Notes: generated from the sequence alone by a model not told the origin. A stretch of DNA of 38,216 bases from Acidimicrobiaceae bacterium (GCA_003133545.1 PKYA01000052.1:30576-68791), one strand, 5' to 3'. Numbered from the stretch's first letter, positions 24,503 through 33,058 are shown. Numbers and translations: made by a program.

Positions 24503-25834
24503 CTACCGCGAGCGGGCGATGTACCGGTCTACCTCGTAGTGGAGGTTGGCGATGGCCCCTTCCCATTCCGTCGCGAGGCGCATCTGCCGGAAGCTGTCCG
24601 AGTGGATCCCCCGCTGTTGGCGCTCCATGTTGCTGAAGTCCTGCCGGGGGATCAAACCCCAGTTCTCTTCGTCATCCTGGGCGAAGCGGCCCAGGAGCTC
24701 GGCCCGACCGGGTTCTTGTCCCTTCGGATAGAGGGTCAATGACCAGACCTCGAAGCGGCATTTTTCGGGGTTGTCCTCGTAGGGTCGGCAGCGATAGCTC
24801 AGCGCGTTCCCGTACTGGGGAAGTACGAAGAAATTGGGGAACAAGAACACCTCGCCGCCCCATTGGATCATCTGCTCCGGCGACAGCTGGGGGAGAGGGA
24901 TGCCCGCGCCGGCGGCGTACTCGTAGAGCGCCCCAATGGCGACTGGAATGGCGTTGGCTTGGGCGTCAGGCCGGTTCCGGATGCCTTCGAAGACCCGGAC
25001 GTCGCGTTCGAGGGTCATGGCGTCCTGGCCTTCCCACAGCATCCGGGCGGCCTCGATGAACGTGTCGGGGCTCATGGAGTGGCCCGACGGTTTTGTGAAG
25101 AACCGGGAGTGCCCGTGCTCGAAGGTCTCATAGGAGAGTGAGCCCGCATCCCACGCCTCCCCGAGGCCCATCGTCAGCTGGGAGTGCGTCCGCATGGTGT
25201 GATAGCCCTCGAGGAACGCCTCCATGGCCAACTTCCAGTTGACGTCGAGGATGACCTCCTTCCACCACCAGACCCGCATGTCGGCGAAGCCCAGGGGATC
25301 GAGGATGGAGGCGGCCGGCGCCAGCATCTCGTGCAGCGGTGCGGCCTCGGGGTCCAAGTTGATCCAGACACAACCCCCCCACACATCGGAGAGGCACTCG
25401 TCGAGCTTGATGTCGTCGGGCTTCAGGCACTCGGCGGCGAATGCCTCGGCGCCGAAGACGAAAGAGCTCGACCCATCCGCGTTCCACCGCCAACCGTGGA
25501 AGGGGCAGACGATCTGGCCTCCGAGCAGGCTCCCCGAACCCTTCAGCAACTCGGTGGCCCGATGCCGGCAGGCGTTGAAGAAGGCGCGGATGCGGTCCTC
25601 CTTCTCCCGCACGACCACGATCGACTGATCGCAGATGACGTATTCGGTGAAGTCCCCCACCTCGGGGATCTCCTCGAGCCGGCACGCCATCTGCCAGGTG
25701 TGGCGCCACAGGTGTTCCTTCTCGAGTTCGAAGAACTCCCGGTCGTAGTAGCGCGCACGGGGGACTGAGAGCCTGTCGTGCATGGGGAAGGGGTTCGCCC
25801 GCCGTCCGTCCAGGCGTTCGTTCGTGACCGTCAT
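24503..25834 (-). CDS. Rieske non-heme iron oxygenase, large subunit
   Basis: The 443-aa protein has a Rieske cluster site with Cys89-x-His91 and Cys110-x2-His113 (ACRHRATE and VCPFHGW), and a catalytic mononuclear iron site around EGYHTMRTH (His212, His217). This is the alpha subunit of ring-hydroxylating or ether-cleaving oxygenases. No small beta subunit gene is adjacent, so it may be an alpha-only enzyme. The start at 25834 has a strong GAGGAGGAGG ribosome site. The gene heads the unit with ferredoxin, mug and the Baeyer-Villiger gene, and a palindrome lies at 25909-25924 upstream. Confidence 0.93.
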   Translation of the reverse strand: MTVTNERLDGRRANPFPMHDRLSVPRARYYDREFFELEKEHLWRHTWQMACRLEEIPEVGDFTEYVICDQSIVVVREKEDRIRAFFNACRHRATELLKGSGSLLGGQIVCPFHGWRWNADGSSSFVFGAEAFAAECLKPDDIKLDECLSDVWGGCVWINLDPEAAPLHEMLAPAASILDPLGFADMRVWWWKEVILDVNWKLAMEAFLEGYHTMRTHSQLTMGLGEAWDAGSLSYETFEHGHSRFFTKPSGHSMSPDTFIEAARMLWEGQDAMTLERDVRVFEGIRNRPDAQANAIPVAIGALYEYAAGAGIPLPQLSPEQMIQWGGEVFLFPNFFVLPQYGNALSYRCRPYEDNPEKCRFEVWSLTLYPKGQEPGRAELLGRFAQDDEENWGLIPRQDFSNMERQQRGIHSDSFRQMRLATEWEGAIANLHYEVDRYIARSR

Positions 25835-25885
25835 TGCGCCTCCTCCTCGGGGAACTGCGGCGTGCCGCCTCGCAAAGGTTCCCAT

Positions 25886-25924
25886 TTGACGCGACCTCGT
25901 GTCCACACTATCTTATAGAAGATA
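25886..25924 (+). promoter_or_regulatory. Sigma70-type promoter with palindromic operator
   Basis: TTGACG (25886-25891), a 17-bp spacer and TATCTT (25909-25914) form a good plus-strand promoter, start near 25921. The -10 is one arm of a perfect inverted repeat, TATCTT-ATAG-AAGATA (25909-25924), which would place a repressor across the -10 and start site. It lies 75 bp from the Rieske start on the other strand and so could regulate both directions. The sequence match is direct; the regulator is unknown. Confidence 0.6.
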
Positions 25925-25976
25925 AGAGCTCGCGGCTGAGGTCGAGACAGGCGTTCCCGAACGCAGGCGCCCGGGT

Positions 25977-26123
25977 GTGGGTAAGGTGCTCCGGTCCGTG
26001 GCGACCCACGGTTCGGTCAGCAACATCTTCGGCGGCGTGCCAGAGGGGCTCACCATGATCGGCAAACGTAGGGGTGCGTGCAGGCTGTCGTGCCACTGGT
26101 TCGAGGACTTCTGCGGCAAATAG
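25977..26123 (+). CDS. Possible 48-codon small ORF ahead of E1 alpha
   Basis: An open frame starting at GTG 25977 runs 48 codons to TAG at 26121-26123, directly abutting the ATG of the E1 alpha gene. Its third codon positions are about 85% G/C, as in real genes here. The predicted peptide is basic and Cys-containing (IGKRRGACRLSCHW, then FEDFCGK). Shorter starts include the GTG at 25986 and the ATG at 26054 (22 codons). No ribosome site is clear, and the peptide matches nothing I know. It could be a leader peptide or simply part of a 200-nt untranslated leader. Confidence 0.35.
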   Translation: MGKVLRSVATHGSVSNIFGGVPEGLTMIGKRRGACRLSCHWFEDFCGK

Positions 26124-27119
26124 ATGTCCAGCCCCATCGAACCCGAGGCGGCATCTGCCGCCGTGCAACGGCACATGTTCGAGGTGATGACCCTCGCCAA
26201 GGCCTGTGATGAGCGTCTTCGTAAAGGGATCTCTACAGGGGAGTTTCTCACGGTCTACTGGCCTTCCCGGGGCCAAGAGGCGATCGCCGCCGGCTTCGCC
26301 GCGTGCCTGCGGCGCGACGACCGCCTGGTGACGACGTATCGCGGTCTCCACGACCTGATCGCCAAGGGGGTCTCCCTGGTCGAGATCCTCGGGGAGATGC
26401 TGGGGCGTCAAGCGGGTGCCTGTCGGGGCAAGGGCGGCACCATGCACATCGCCGATCCGGGCGTCGGCCTCATGCTCTCCACAGGCATCGTCGGCGCCGG
26501 TATTCCCGTCGCGGTAGGGCTGGCCCTGGCGGCGCGGGCGCAGAAGAGCAGCCGGGTCGTCGCCGTGAGCTTCGGTGACGGGGCCACCAACACGGGGTCT
26601 TTCCACGAAGGGACGAACCTGGCCGCGACCTGGCAATTGCCCCTGGTGCTGGTCTGCCAGAACAACCGCTACGCCGAGATGACTCCTACTGCGGACACCA
26701 TGCACGTGGAACGTATCGCCGATCGGGCGGCCGGGTACAACATCCCGGGGGTGCAGGTGGACGGCAATGACCCGATGGAGGTGCACCGCGCCCTTTCCGC
26801 CGCAGTGCACCGGGCCCGCTCCGGTGGGGGTCCCACGCTGATCGAGTGTTTGACGTACCGGTTCTTCGGCCACTTCTTCGGCGATCCGATGAAGTACATA
26901 CCCAAGGAGGAACTGGAGGCGGCGAAGGAAGCAGATCCGGTGACACGCTTCGCCGATCGCTTGGTGAACGACGGCGTCATCGGGCGCGCCGAGGTGGAGC
27001 AGATCGAGGAAGCCGGGCGGCGCCAGGTGGAGGACGCGCTGGTTGCGGTCCTGGCCAGCCCCAGCCCGACGCTCGACGAGCTCGATCGAGACGTCTACGC
27101 CGCGGCCGGCGGGGTCTGA
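26124..27119 (+). CDS. 2-oxoacid dehydrogenase E1 alpha (acetoin/pyruvate DH type)
   Basis: The 331-aa product is the thiamine-diphosphate-binding half of an E1 component. The TPP motif GDGATNTGSFHEG to the ending QNN is at residues 151-181, and the family signature RGKGGTMHIADPGVGLMLST lies at 101-120. E1 decarboxylates a 2-oxoacid (or cleaves acetoin) and acylates a lipoyl arm. The ATG at 26124 abuts the preceding small frame's stop. Its TGA overlaps the next ATG (TGATG). The sequence best resembles acetoin or pyruvate dehydrogenase alpha subunits, but specificity is open. Confidence 0.92.
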   Translation: MSSPIEPEAASAAVQRHMFEVMTLAKACDERLRKGISTGEFLTVYWPSRGQEAIAAGFAACLRRDDRLVTTYRGLHDLIAKGVSLVEILGEMLGRQAGACRGKGGTMHIADPGVGLMLSTGIVGAGIPVAVGLALAARAQKSSRVVAVSFGDGATNTGSFHEGTNLAATWQLPLVLVCQNNRYAEMTPTADTMHVERIADRAAGYNIPGVQVDGNDPMEVHRALSAAVHRARSGGGPTLIECLTYRFFGHFFGDPMKYIPKEELEAAKEADPVTRFADRLVNDGVIGRAEVEQIEEAGRRQVEDALVAVLASPSPTLDELDRDVYAAAGGV

Positions 27120-28126
27120 TGGACGCGGCCGCCGAATCGGAGATGACCGTGCGCGAGGCGGTGTCGCTCGCACTGGACCAGGCGCTGGCACAGGACGATC
27201 GGGTCCTTCTCCTCGGGGAGGACATCGCCGATCCGGCCGGAGGTGTGAGCGGCGCCACGGCGGGACTCTCCACCAAATACGGCGCGGATCGGGTCCTCGA
27301 CACGCCGATCTCCGAAGCCGCCATCGTGGGCGCCGCCATCGGCGCGGCGCTCGAGGGAATGTTGCCGGTGGCCGAGATCATGATCATGGATTTCATCGGG
27401 ATCGCCATCGACCAGATCGTGAACCATGCCGCCAAGTTGCGATTCATGTCGGGAGGCCGTACGAGTTGCCCCCTCACCGTGCGCACCGCGGTGTTCGCCG
27501 GGCTCGGGTCCGGTGCCACGCACTCGCAGTCGCTCGAAGCGTGGTTCATGCACATTCCTGGCCTCAAAGTCATCGTGCCCAGCACGCCCCGCGACGCGAA
27601 GGGCCTTTTGACCTCGGCGATCTTCGACCCCGACCCCTGCGTCTTCGTGGAGACCGTCATCACCTACGGCGTGCGCGGGCCGGTGCCCGTCGACCCGGCA
27701 TTCTCGATCCCGCTCGGGCAGGCGGACCTGAAGCGTCCGGGCAGTGACGTGACCGTCGTGACCTACGGGCGCGGCGTCTTCGACGCCCTGAGCGCGGCCG
27801 AGCAATTGGCCGCCGAGGGCGTCGACGTCGAGGTGCTCGACCTGCGGACGTTGGTCCCGCTGGACACCGAACGGATACTCGAGTCGGTAGGCAAGACGAA
27901 GCGGGCCGTCGTGGCGCACTATGCCACCGCCTTCGCCGGGCCCGGGGCCGAGGTGGCGGCCACCATCGCCGAGGGCCTCTTCGGAGAGTTGCGCGCACCG
28001 GTCCAGCGGGTCGGCGCCCGCTTCGCGCCCATCCCCTCCTCCTCCGTGCTCGAAGCCGCCGCCCTTCCCTCGGCCGCCGCGATCATCGATGCAGTCCGCC
28101 GCACCCTCGGAGGGCCGCATGGGTAG
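27119..28126 (+). CDS. 2-oxoacid dehydrogenase E1 beta
   Basis: The 335-aa protein is the transketolase pyrimidine-binding/C-terminal half that pairs with E1 alpha to form the thiamine active site. Conserved blocks are LLLGEDIADPAGGVSGATAG, DTPISEAAIVGAAIGAALEG, PVAEIMIMDFIGIAIDQI and the C-terminal LRTLVPLDTERILESVGKT. The start ATG shares a base with the E1 alpha stop; an alternative start at the second Met (residue 9) would leave a short gap. It overlaps the lipoyl-domain gene by 8 nt, so all three are likely made together. Confidence 0.93.
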   Translation: MDAAAESEMTVREAVSLALDQALAQDDRVLLLGEDIADPAGGVSGATAGLSTKYGADRVLDTPISEAAIVGAAIGAALEGMLPVAEIMIMDFIGIAIDQIVNHAAKLRFMSGGRTSCPLTVRTAVFAGLGSGATHSQSLEAWFMHIPGLKVIVPSTPRDAKGLLTSAIFDPDPCVFVETVITYGVRGPVPVDPAFSIPLGQADLKRPGSDVTVVTYGRGVFDALSAAEQLAAEGVDVEVLDLRTLVPLDTERILESVGKTKRAVVAHYATAFAGPGAEVAATIAEGLFGELRAPVQRVGARFAPIPSSSVLEAAALPSAAAIIDAVRRTLGGPHG

Positions 28127-28364
28127 CCGGGTTCCGGTTCGCATGCCCAAGCTGTCGCTCGCCATATCGGAGGCTGCCCTCGTCGAGTGGCTGGTGGAGG
28201 AAGGGGCCGTGGTGCGCGAGGGTCAGCCGCTCTACGTGGTCGAGACGGACAAGGTCGAGACGGAGGTGGAGGCGGCCGCGAGCGGCGTCATCCACCGCGG
28301 CGCCGAAGCGGGGCAGATCTACCCAGTCGGCACGGAGCTCGGCAGCATTGAGGTGGAGGCGTAA
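28119..28364 (+). CDS. Free-standing lipoyl domain protein
   Basis: The 81-aa product is one complete lipoyl/biotinyl domain with the modified Lys45 in VVETDKVETEVEA and the mirror-symmetric beta-barrel strands on each side. The gene ends there: no peripheral-subunit-binding domain and no acyltransferase core of an E2 follow. The next gene is on the opposite strand, 12 bp away. It should be acylated by the E1 alpha/beta pair, but the acyl acceptor and transferase must be elsewhere. The EXDK-type motif is of lipoyl rather than biotin type. Confidence 0.88.
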   Translation: MGSRVPVRMPKLSLAISEAALVEWLVEEGAVVREGQPLYVVETDKVETEVEAAASGVIHRGAEAGQIYPVGTELGSIEVEA

Positions 28365-28376
28365 GCGACCACCGCG

Positions 28377-28565
28377 TCAACGCTGCTGGGTCCGCCCGCA
28401 CCGGGGGCACACCGACGCGTAGTGCCCGTCGCTCCACTTGAGCCAGGCGCGGCAAGAGGTGCAGTGATAGTTGCCCTTGGCCATCTCCCGGTACTTGCCG
28501 CCTGGCCGGAACTGCACGGCCATGATGACGACGAAGGCAAGTCCGAACAGGAGCCAGTAGATCAT
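28377..28565 (-). CDS. Small membrane protein with zinc-ribbon end
   Basis: The 62-aa product has an N-terminal hydrophobic helix (IYWLLFGLAFVVIMAVQF) and a C-terminal Cys-x2-Cys pair in HCTSCRAW plus a second in VCPRCGRT, with 17 residues between the pairs. That layout suits one membrane anchor and a cytoplasmic zinc ribbon. The ATG is 34 nt downstream of the thiolase stop on the same strand. No ribosome site is strong, and codon bias is the main support. The function is unknown. Confidence 0.6.
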   Translation of the reverse strand: MIYWLLFGLAFVVIMAVQFRPGGKYREMAKGNYHCTSCRAWLKWSDGHYASVCPRCGRTQQR

Positions 28566-28599
28566 GGGCGCATTCTCGGCGATGTCACGTCGAGGGTCA

Positions 28600-30100
28600 T
28601 CATCGCGCCATGAACTGGTTCCGGCCGTCCTCTCCCGCCTCCAGCGCAATGCCGTGGCCCACACCCTCGGACTGCGAGAGCCACTCCAGCAGGGCGGGAC
28701 CGCGCGTCTGGGCATAGCAGCGGCTGTTGTCGGGGAGGCGGCAGACGGCGACCGCCAGCTCGTCGGTGCCGTCGGGCGAGCACGCGACGGCGTAGGCCTC
28801 CAGGACCGCCGGACCGCGGCCCTCGGCAACGATCGTCACCTGTTCACCTGGGTCGGGCCCAACGTGTGTGGCACCGAACGCGCCGGGGTCCCCCACACCG
28901 GGGAGCGTGCTGAAGACGCTGAAGGCGTGGGTCGCCATCTGGGCGCTGAGGCCACTCACCACCCCGGCGGATCCGGGTCGTTCCCGCAGCTTCGTGGCCA
29001 TCGCGGCGATGGCGTGGGTGACGTAGCCGCTGCCCGGCGCCCCGGCGTAGGGCATCCCGCCGGTCACGGTCACCCCACGGGGATCACTGAGCGCCAGCCC
29101 GAGCGCGTCGACGGCGAAGCGAACGGAGCTCGGGAAGCAGCTGTACAGATCGAAGTAGTCGAGATCATCGACTCCGAGGCCGGACGCTTCCAGAGCGGCC
29201 CGCGCGGCGCGCTCCATGGCACGGGACCTCCACAGGTCCTCGTTCTGGGCCACGTAGGGATAGTCGCTCGCCGACGACCACCCACGCACATACACCCGGT
29301 GGTCGGAGGGCACGCCGAGCTCCTGTGCGCGGGCGTGGCTGGCGAGCAGAAGCGCCGCGGCCTGGTTCACCTTGGGCGAGGCCATCACGAATTTGGGATA
29401 CGGGTGCACCGGCCTGCGGTTGGTCGTACCGACGCGCAGGATCTCCTCGGGGCTCTTCGCCGATCGGTGCCAGGCGAAGGGATTGGCAGCGGCCACGCGC
29501 GACATGGCGGCATAGGTCGGCGCAGGCTCCGCCGCGTAGTCCCCGACCGCGCGGCCAAGGTGGGCGCGCCGTGCCATATCGCGCAGGGCGAAAGCTGCGC
29601 ATGATGGGCAGCATCCCGTGGCGAATCTCGCTCTTGTGGAAGAAGTCGTCGAGGTGCACCGGTGGCGGCGCCGGGGCCGGGTACCGCCACGGCGGCGTGC
29701 GACCGTCCCGGGCCACGACGTCGACCGTGTGGAGGGCTTCCCCGCTGACCACCAGGGCCAGGTCCATGCGCCCCCGGGCGATCGCCTCGCACGCCGTGTG
29801 CACCATGGCCTGGGGCTGGGTGCCGCCAATTCCCGCGTCCACCAGCTGGAGGGGCGTGACCCCGAGATGTTCCGCCAGCCTCTGCGCCGGGCTGTCATAG
29901 GACCAGCTGTCGCAGCGGACCACCGACAGGCTGTCGAGCCGGGCTCGCCGGCTGGCACCGGCGTCGTTGAGGGCGAGCGCGCACGCCTGCGCCCACAGCT
30001 CCATGGGCTCGGTGTCCCGCGGATCGGCGTGGCGCGCCGTGACCTGCCCGACGCCGATCACGCAGGGGGCCCGGCCGTCGGGCGCGCCCCCTGCCCCCAT
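28600..30100 (-). pseudogene. Thiolase / SCP-x-like acetyl-CoA acetyltransferase, frameshifted
   Basis: Two overlapping frames together encode one ~500-aa thiolase-like protein. From the ATG at 30100 (GGGGAAGGG site) the first frame reads APCVIGVGQVTAR through DDFFHKSEIRHGMLPI; the homologous continuation ALRDMARRAHLG and the rest to the C-terminus at 28600 (GLSAQMATHAFSVFSTLPG) are in another frame. The shift lies at about 29588-29612 and equals one extra base or two missing. The position usually holding the nucleophilic Cys reads GGTQPQ, as in non-condensing SCP-x-like members. It is either a true lesion or an assembly error. It lies 17 nt after the amidohydrolase gene. Confidence 0.8.
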
Positions 30101-30117
30101 CAACCCTTCCCCACGGC

Positions 30118-31314
30118 CTACGCCGGGCGCAGCGTGCTGAGTGCCAAGGCGTTGTCGTGCATCAGCCTGCGCCGCACGCCGTCATCCAGCGTGACCACTT
30201 CGTCGAGGTAGTCGACGGGTTGCGGCAGTCCCTCCACGTGCGGCCAGTCAGAGCCGAACAACACGTGGTCAGCGCCAATCAGGTCGATCACGTCCTCGAT
30301 GTGCTCCTCCCAGAACGGGCTGATCCAGACATGCGCACGGAAGGTCTCCACCGGATCTTGGGAGAAGTGCCCCGGCAGCTTGCCGTCGAGGGCCCGCAGG
30401 CGCGAGAACAACCCCGCCAGGTACCCCGACCCGTTCTCTATGGAGGCCATCCGAAGGTTGGGAAATCGCTCGAACACCCGGTCACAGATCATCGCCGCCA
30501 GGTAGTCCATGATCGGGCGCTCAATGTTGACCTCGTCGAGCAACAGCTTCAAGGGAGAGAGCCGCGGCGCGAACACCTCGATCCCGTCGCCGGCATAGCC
30601 GTGCGACGAGTACCCCGTCTCCCCGCCGTGCACGGCAACGGTGATGCCGGCCTCGTTGGCCAGTGCCCAAAACGGGTCGAAGAGCGGGTCGCCCGGCGAG
30701 AAGGTCCCGCCGACACAGGTCGGCGCTACGGGGCGCAGGCAGACCAGGCGCGCCCCACGCTCCAGCGCCCACTCGAGCTCGGCCACGGCCCAGTGCACGT
30801 CCGCCAGGGAGATGTACGGGGCCGCCAGGATCCGGTCGGCGTGATGCAGCCCCCAGTCCTCGTCGAGCCACCGGTTGAAGGAGCGGAACGTGATGCCGAC
30901 TGCTTCGGGATCGTGTTTGAGTGCCTCCTCGTACATCACGCCCAGGGTGGGGAACAACCAGGCGGCTTCGACCTGCTGGGCATCCATGACCTTGACCCTC
31001 GCCCCCGGCTCCCGGTACTCCGGACGGATCGGCTCGGCGTCGGACAGGAGGGCGCGGAGGTCCTTGCCGTCGGCGTTGCCCCGGAAATACCCGTAGAGCG
31101 CCCCCGGCTTGCTCACCGGGTCGAACGTTGGGTTCGTCACCGCATGGTTCAGCCGGCCACCGATGAGGTGGCGTACCCGGCCGTCGATCCTGACTTCGGT
31201 CACCGTCCGTTCTGCCAGTCGGGGTGGGAGGTGCCGGGTGAAGGCGTCACGCGCCTCGTAGTAGTGGTTGTCGGCGTCGAAGAGCCTGGGTTGCACCACC
31301 TCGCCGTCGGTCAT
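30118..31314 (-). CDS. Metal-dependent amidohydrolase (COG2159 TIM barrel)
   Basis: The 398-aa protein has the COG2159 pattern: N-terminal FDADNHYYE (Asp15, His17, Glu20), a His in ITVAVHGGETGY, and C-terminal HVLFGSDWPHVEG with the metal-binding Asp. Relatives hydrolyse or decarboxylate aromatic and cyclic acids (ACMSD-like, OHCU-like), and often sit in steroid or aromatic degradation regions. The ATG at 31314 has GGGAGGGAGG 4 nt before it. It is followed by the thiolase gene and is divergent from the acyl-CoA ligase gene. Its substrate is unknown. Confidence 0.88.
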   Translation of the reverse strand: MTDGEVVQPRLFDADNHYYEARDAFTRHLPPRLAERTVTEVRIDGRVRHLIGGRLNHAVTNPTFDPVSKPGALYGYFRGNADGKDLRALLSDAEPIRPEYREPGARVKVMDAQQVEAAWLFPTLGVMYEEALKHDPEAVGITFRSFNRWLDEDWGLHHADRILAAPYISLADVHWAVAELEWALERGARLVCLRPVAPTCVGGTFSPGDPLFDPFWALANEAGITVAVHGGETGYSSHGYAGDGIEVFAPRLSPLKLLLDEVNIERPIMDYLAAMICDRVFERFPNLRMASIENGSGYLAGLFSRLRALDGKLPGHFSQDPVETFRAHVWISPFWEEHIEDVIDLIGADHVLFGSDWPHVEGLPQPVDYLDEVVTLDDGVRRRLMHDNALALSTLRPA

Positions 31315-31375
31315 CCGCCTCCCTCCCGAAGTACTGCGTGCACGTTGCCGTGTGGCGCCTGGCGGTCGCTATTAG

Positions 31376-31388
31376 TGTAATCCTTACA
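31376..31388. promoter_or_regulatory. Palindrome TGTAA-TCC-TTACA between divergent genes
   Basis: A perfect 5-3-5 inverted repeat is followed by a second TTACAG copy (31384-31389 and 31392-31397), giving three half-sites in 22 bp. It lies in the gap between the amidohydrolase start (31314) and the ligase start. A weak TTGCCG (31345-31350) and TATTAG (31370-31375) precede it on the plus strand, which would put it at the transcription start. A TetR-type operator is plausible; no regulator gene is in the window. Confidence 0.45.
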
Positions 31389-31420
31389 GGCTTACAGTGG
31401 GCGAGGGGTGGGGCACAGGC

Positions 31421-33058
31421 GTGGACGAGAACTGGGCCACATTGTGGGAGGCGGTCGCCGATGTGTTCCCCGATGGCTTCGCGGTCGTCCAGGGATCGTG
31501 CCGGAGGAACTGGGCCGAGCTCGACGATCGGGCATCGAGGTTCGCCGCTGCCCTGGCGGGTCTCGGGTTGGGTCGCGAGGACAAGGTGGCCCTGGTGGCC
31601 TACAACACCCCGGAGCATCTCGAGGCCGTGTTCGCGGCGTACAAGCTGCGGGCCTGCCCGATCAACCTGAATTACCGCTACCGGGCGGAGGAGCTGGCCG
31701 AGGTGCTGCGCGATGCCGACGCGCGGGTGCTCGTCTTCCATGGGTCTCTGGCCGAGCACGTGGACGGGGCTCGAACTTCGGTGCCCGGGCTCCGCGCCCT
31801 GGTGCAGATCGACGACGGGTCACCCCTGCTCCATGGTGCGCTCGCCTACGACGAACTGCTCGACACCCACCGCCCCGCCTCCCGGCTGGCCCGATCGGGT
31901 GACGACATTCAGCTTCTCTACACCGGGGGCACCACCGGCCATCCCCGTGGCGTGATGTACCGTCATCGTGACGCGGTCGAGATGAATGCGTTCGCCGCCT
32001 ATTCGCTGGCCGACTTGGAGATTCCGCAGGACGCCGCTGACGCGGCCCGCTGCGCCGTCGCCCTGCGCGCCCTGGGCCGCACGCCGACGGTCCTGCCGGC
32101 CTCGCCTCTGGTGCACGGGACAGCGCTCAACCTCAGTGCGGCGGCATGGCTTCTCGGGGGGACGGTGGTCTTTCTCGAGCAGCGCTCCTTCGACGCGCAC
32201 GAGTTGTGGCGAGTGGTCGAGCGTGAGCGCGTGACCCAGATCGGCATCGTCGGCGACGCCTTTGCCGGGCCGATGGTGTCGGCCCTGGCCGAAGCCGAGG
32301 GGAGCGGGCGTCCCTACGATCTCTCCAGCGTGGATCGTATTTTGAGTTCGGGTGCGCCGTGGTCGCCCGACTACAAGCGCGGGCTGGCCGCACGCGGGTC
32401 CATGACCCTGGTCGAAACGATCGGCGCCAGCGAGGGGGGCCCGACCGCGGTTGCCGTCGTGCTCCCGGGCACGCGGGTGGAGGACTCACGCTTCGTCTTG
32501 GGGGAGCAGGCCCGGCTCCTGGCCGAGGACGGCTCCCCCCTGGCACCCGGTTCGGGCCAGGTGGGCCTGCTCGCCATGACGCCGCCCATTCCGTTCGGCT
32601 ACTACAAGGATCCCGATCGGTCGGCGCAGGTGTTCCGCACAATCGGGGGTCAGCGCTATTCGATCTGCGGCGACTACGCCAAGGTCGAGGCGGATGGCAC
32701 GGTGGTATTCCTCGGACGAGGATCGCTGTGCATCAATACGGCGGGCGAGAAGGTGTACCCCGAGGAGGTCGAAGAATCCCTCCGTCTCCACCCGGCCGTC
32801 CGGGACGCCAATGTGGTGGGGGTCCCGGACGAGGTCTGGAACGAGGCGGTCACCGCCGTCGTTTCACTCGAGCCTGGCCGGACCGTCTCTGAGGCGGAGT
32901 TGCAGGCATCCGTCCGCCAGCGGCTGGCCAGCTACAAAGTGCCCAAGCGTGTGGTGTTCGTGCCGGAGATTCCCCGGACGCCGGCCGGGAAGGCGCAGTA
33001 CGACTGGGCCCGGCAGGTGGTCGCGAGTTCCGCCACTGCGGGCGAGCCGGTCGGCTGA
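31421..33058 (+). CDS. Acyl-CoA ligase (AMP-forming, FadD/CoA-ligase type)
   Basis: The ~545-aa protein is an adenylate-forming ligase: P-loop LLYTGGTTGHPRGVMY, A5-like LVETIGASEGG, A8-like YSICGDYAKVEADG and LINT-like CINTAGEKVYPEEVEE. The catalytic A10 Lys is in RTPAGKAQYDW near the end. It activates a carboxylic acid to its CoA thioester, probably of the cyclic substrate degraded by the neighbouring enzymes. I prefer the GTG at 31421, behind an AGGGGTGGGG stretch; a GTG at 31397 inside the palindrome region would add eight residues. It stands alone on the plus strand, and the next gene converges. Confidence 0.9.
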   Translation: MDENWATLWEAVADVFPDGFAVVQGSCRRNWAELDDRASRFAAALAGLGLGREDKVALVAYNTPEHLEAVFAAYKLRACPINLNYRYRAEELAEVLRDADARVLVFHGSLAEHVDGARTSVPGLRALVQIDDGSPLLHGALAYDELLDTHRPASRLARSGDDIQLLYTGGTTGHPRGVMYRHRDAVEMNAFAAYSLADLEIPQDAADAARCAVALRALGRTPTVLPASPLVHGTALNLSAAAWLLGGTVVFLEQRSFDAHELWRVVERERVTQIGIVGDAFAGPMVSALAEAEGSGRPYDLSSVDRILSSGAPWSPDYKRGLAARGSMTLVETIGASEGGPTAVAVVLPGTRVEDSRFVLGEQARLLAEDGSPLAPGSGQVGLLAMTPPIPFGYYKDPDRSAQVFRTIGGQRYSICGDYAKVEADGTVVFLGRGSLCINTAGEKVYPEEVEESLRLHPAVRDANVVGVPDEVWNEAVTAVVSLEPGRTVSEAELQASVRQRLASYKVPKRVVFVPEIPRTPAGKAQYDWARQVVASSATAGEPVG

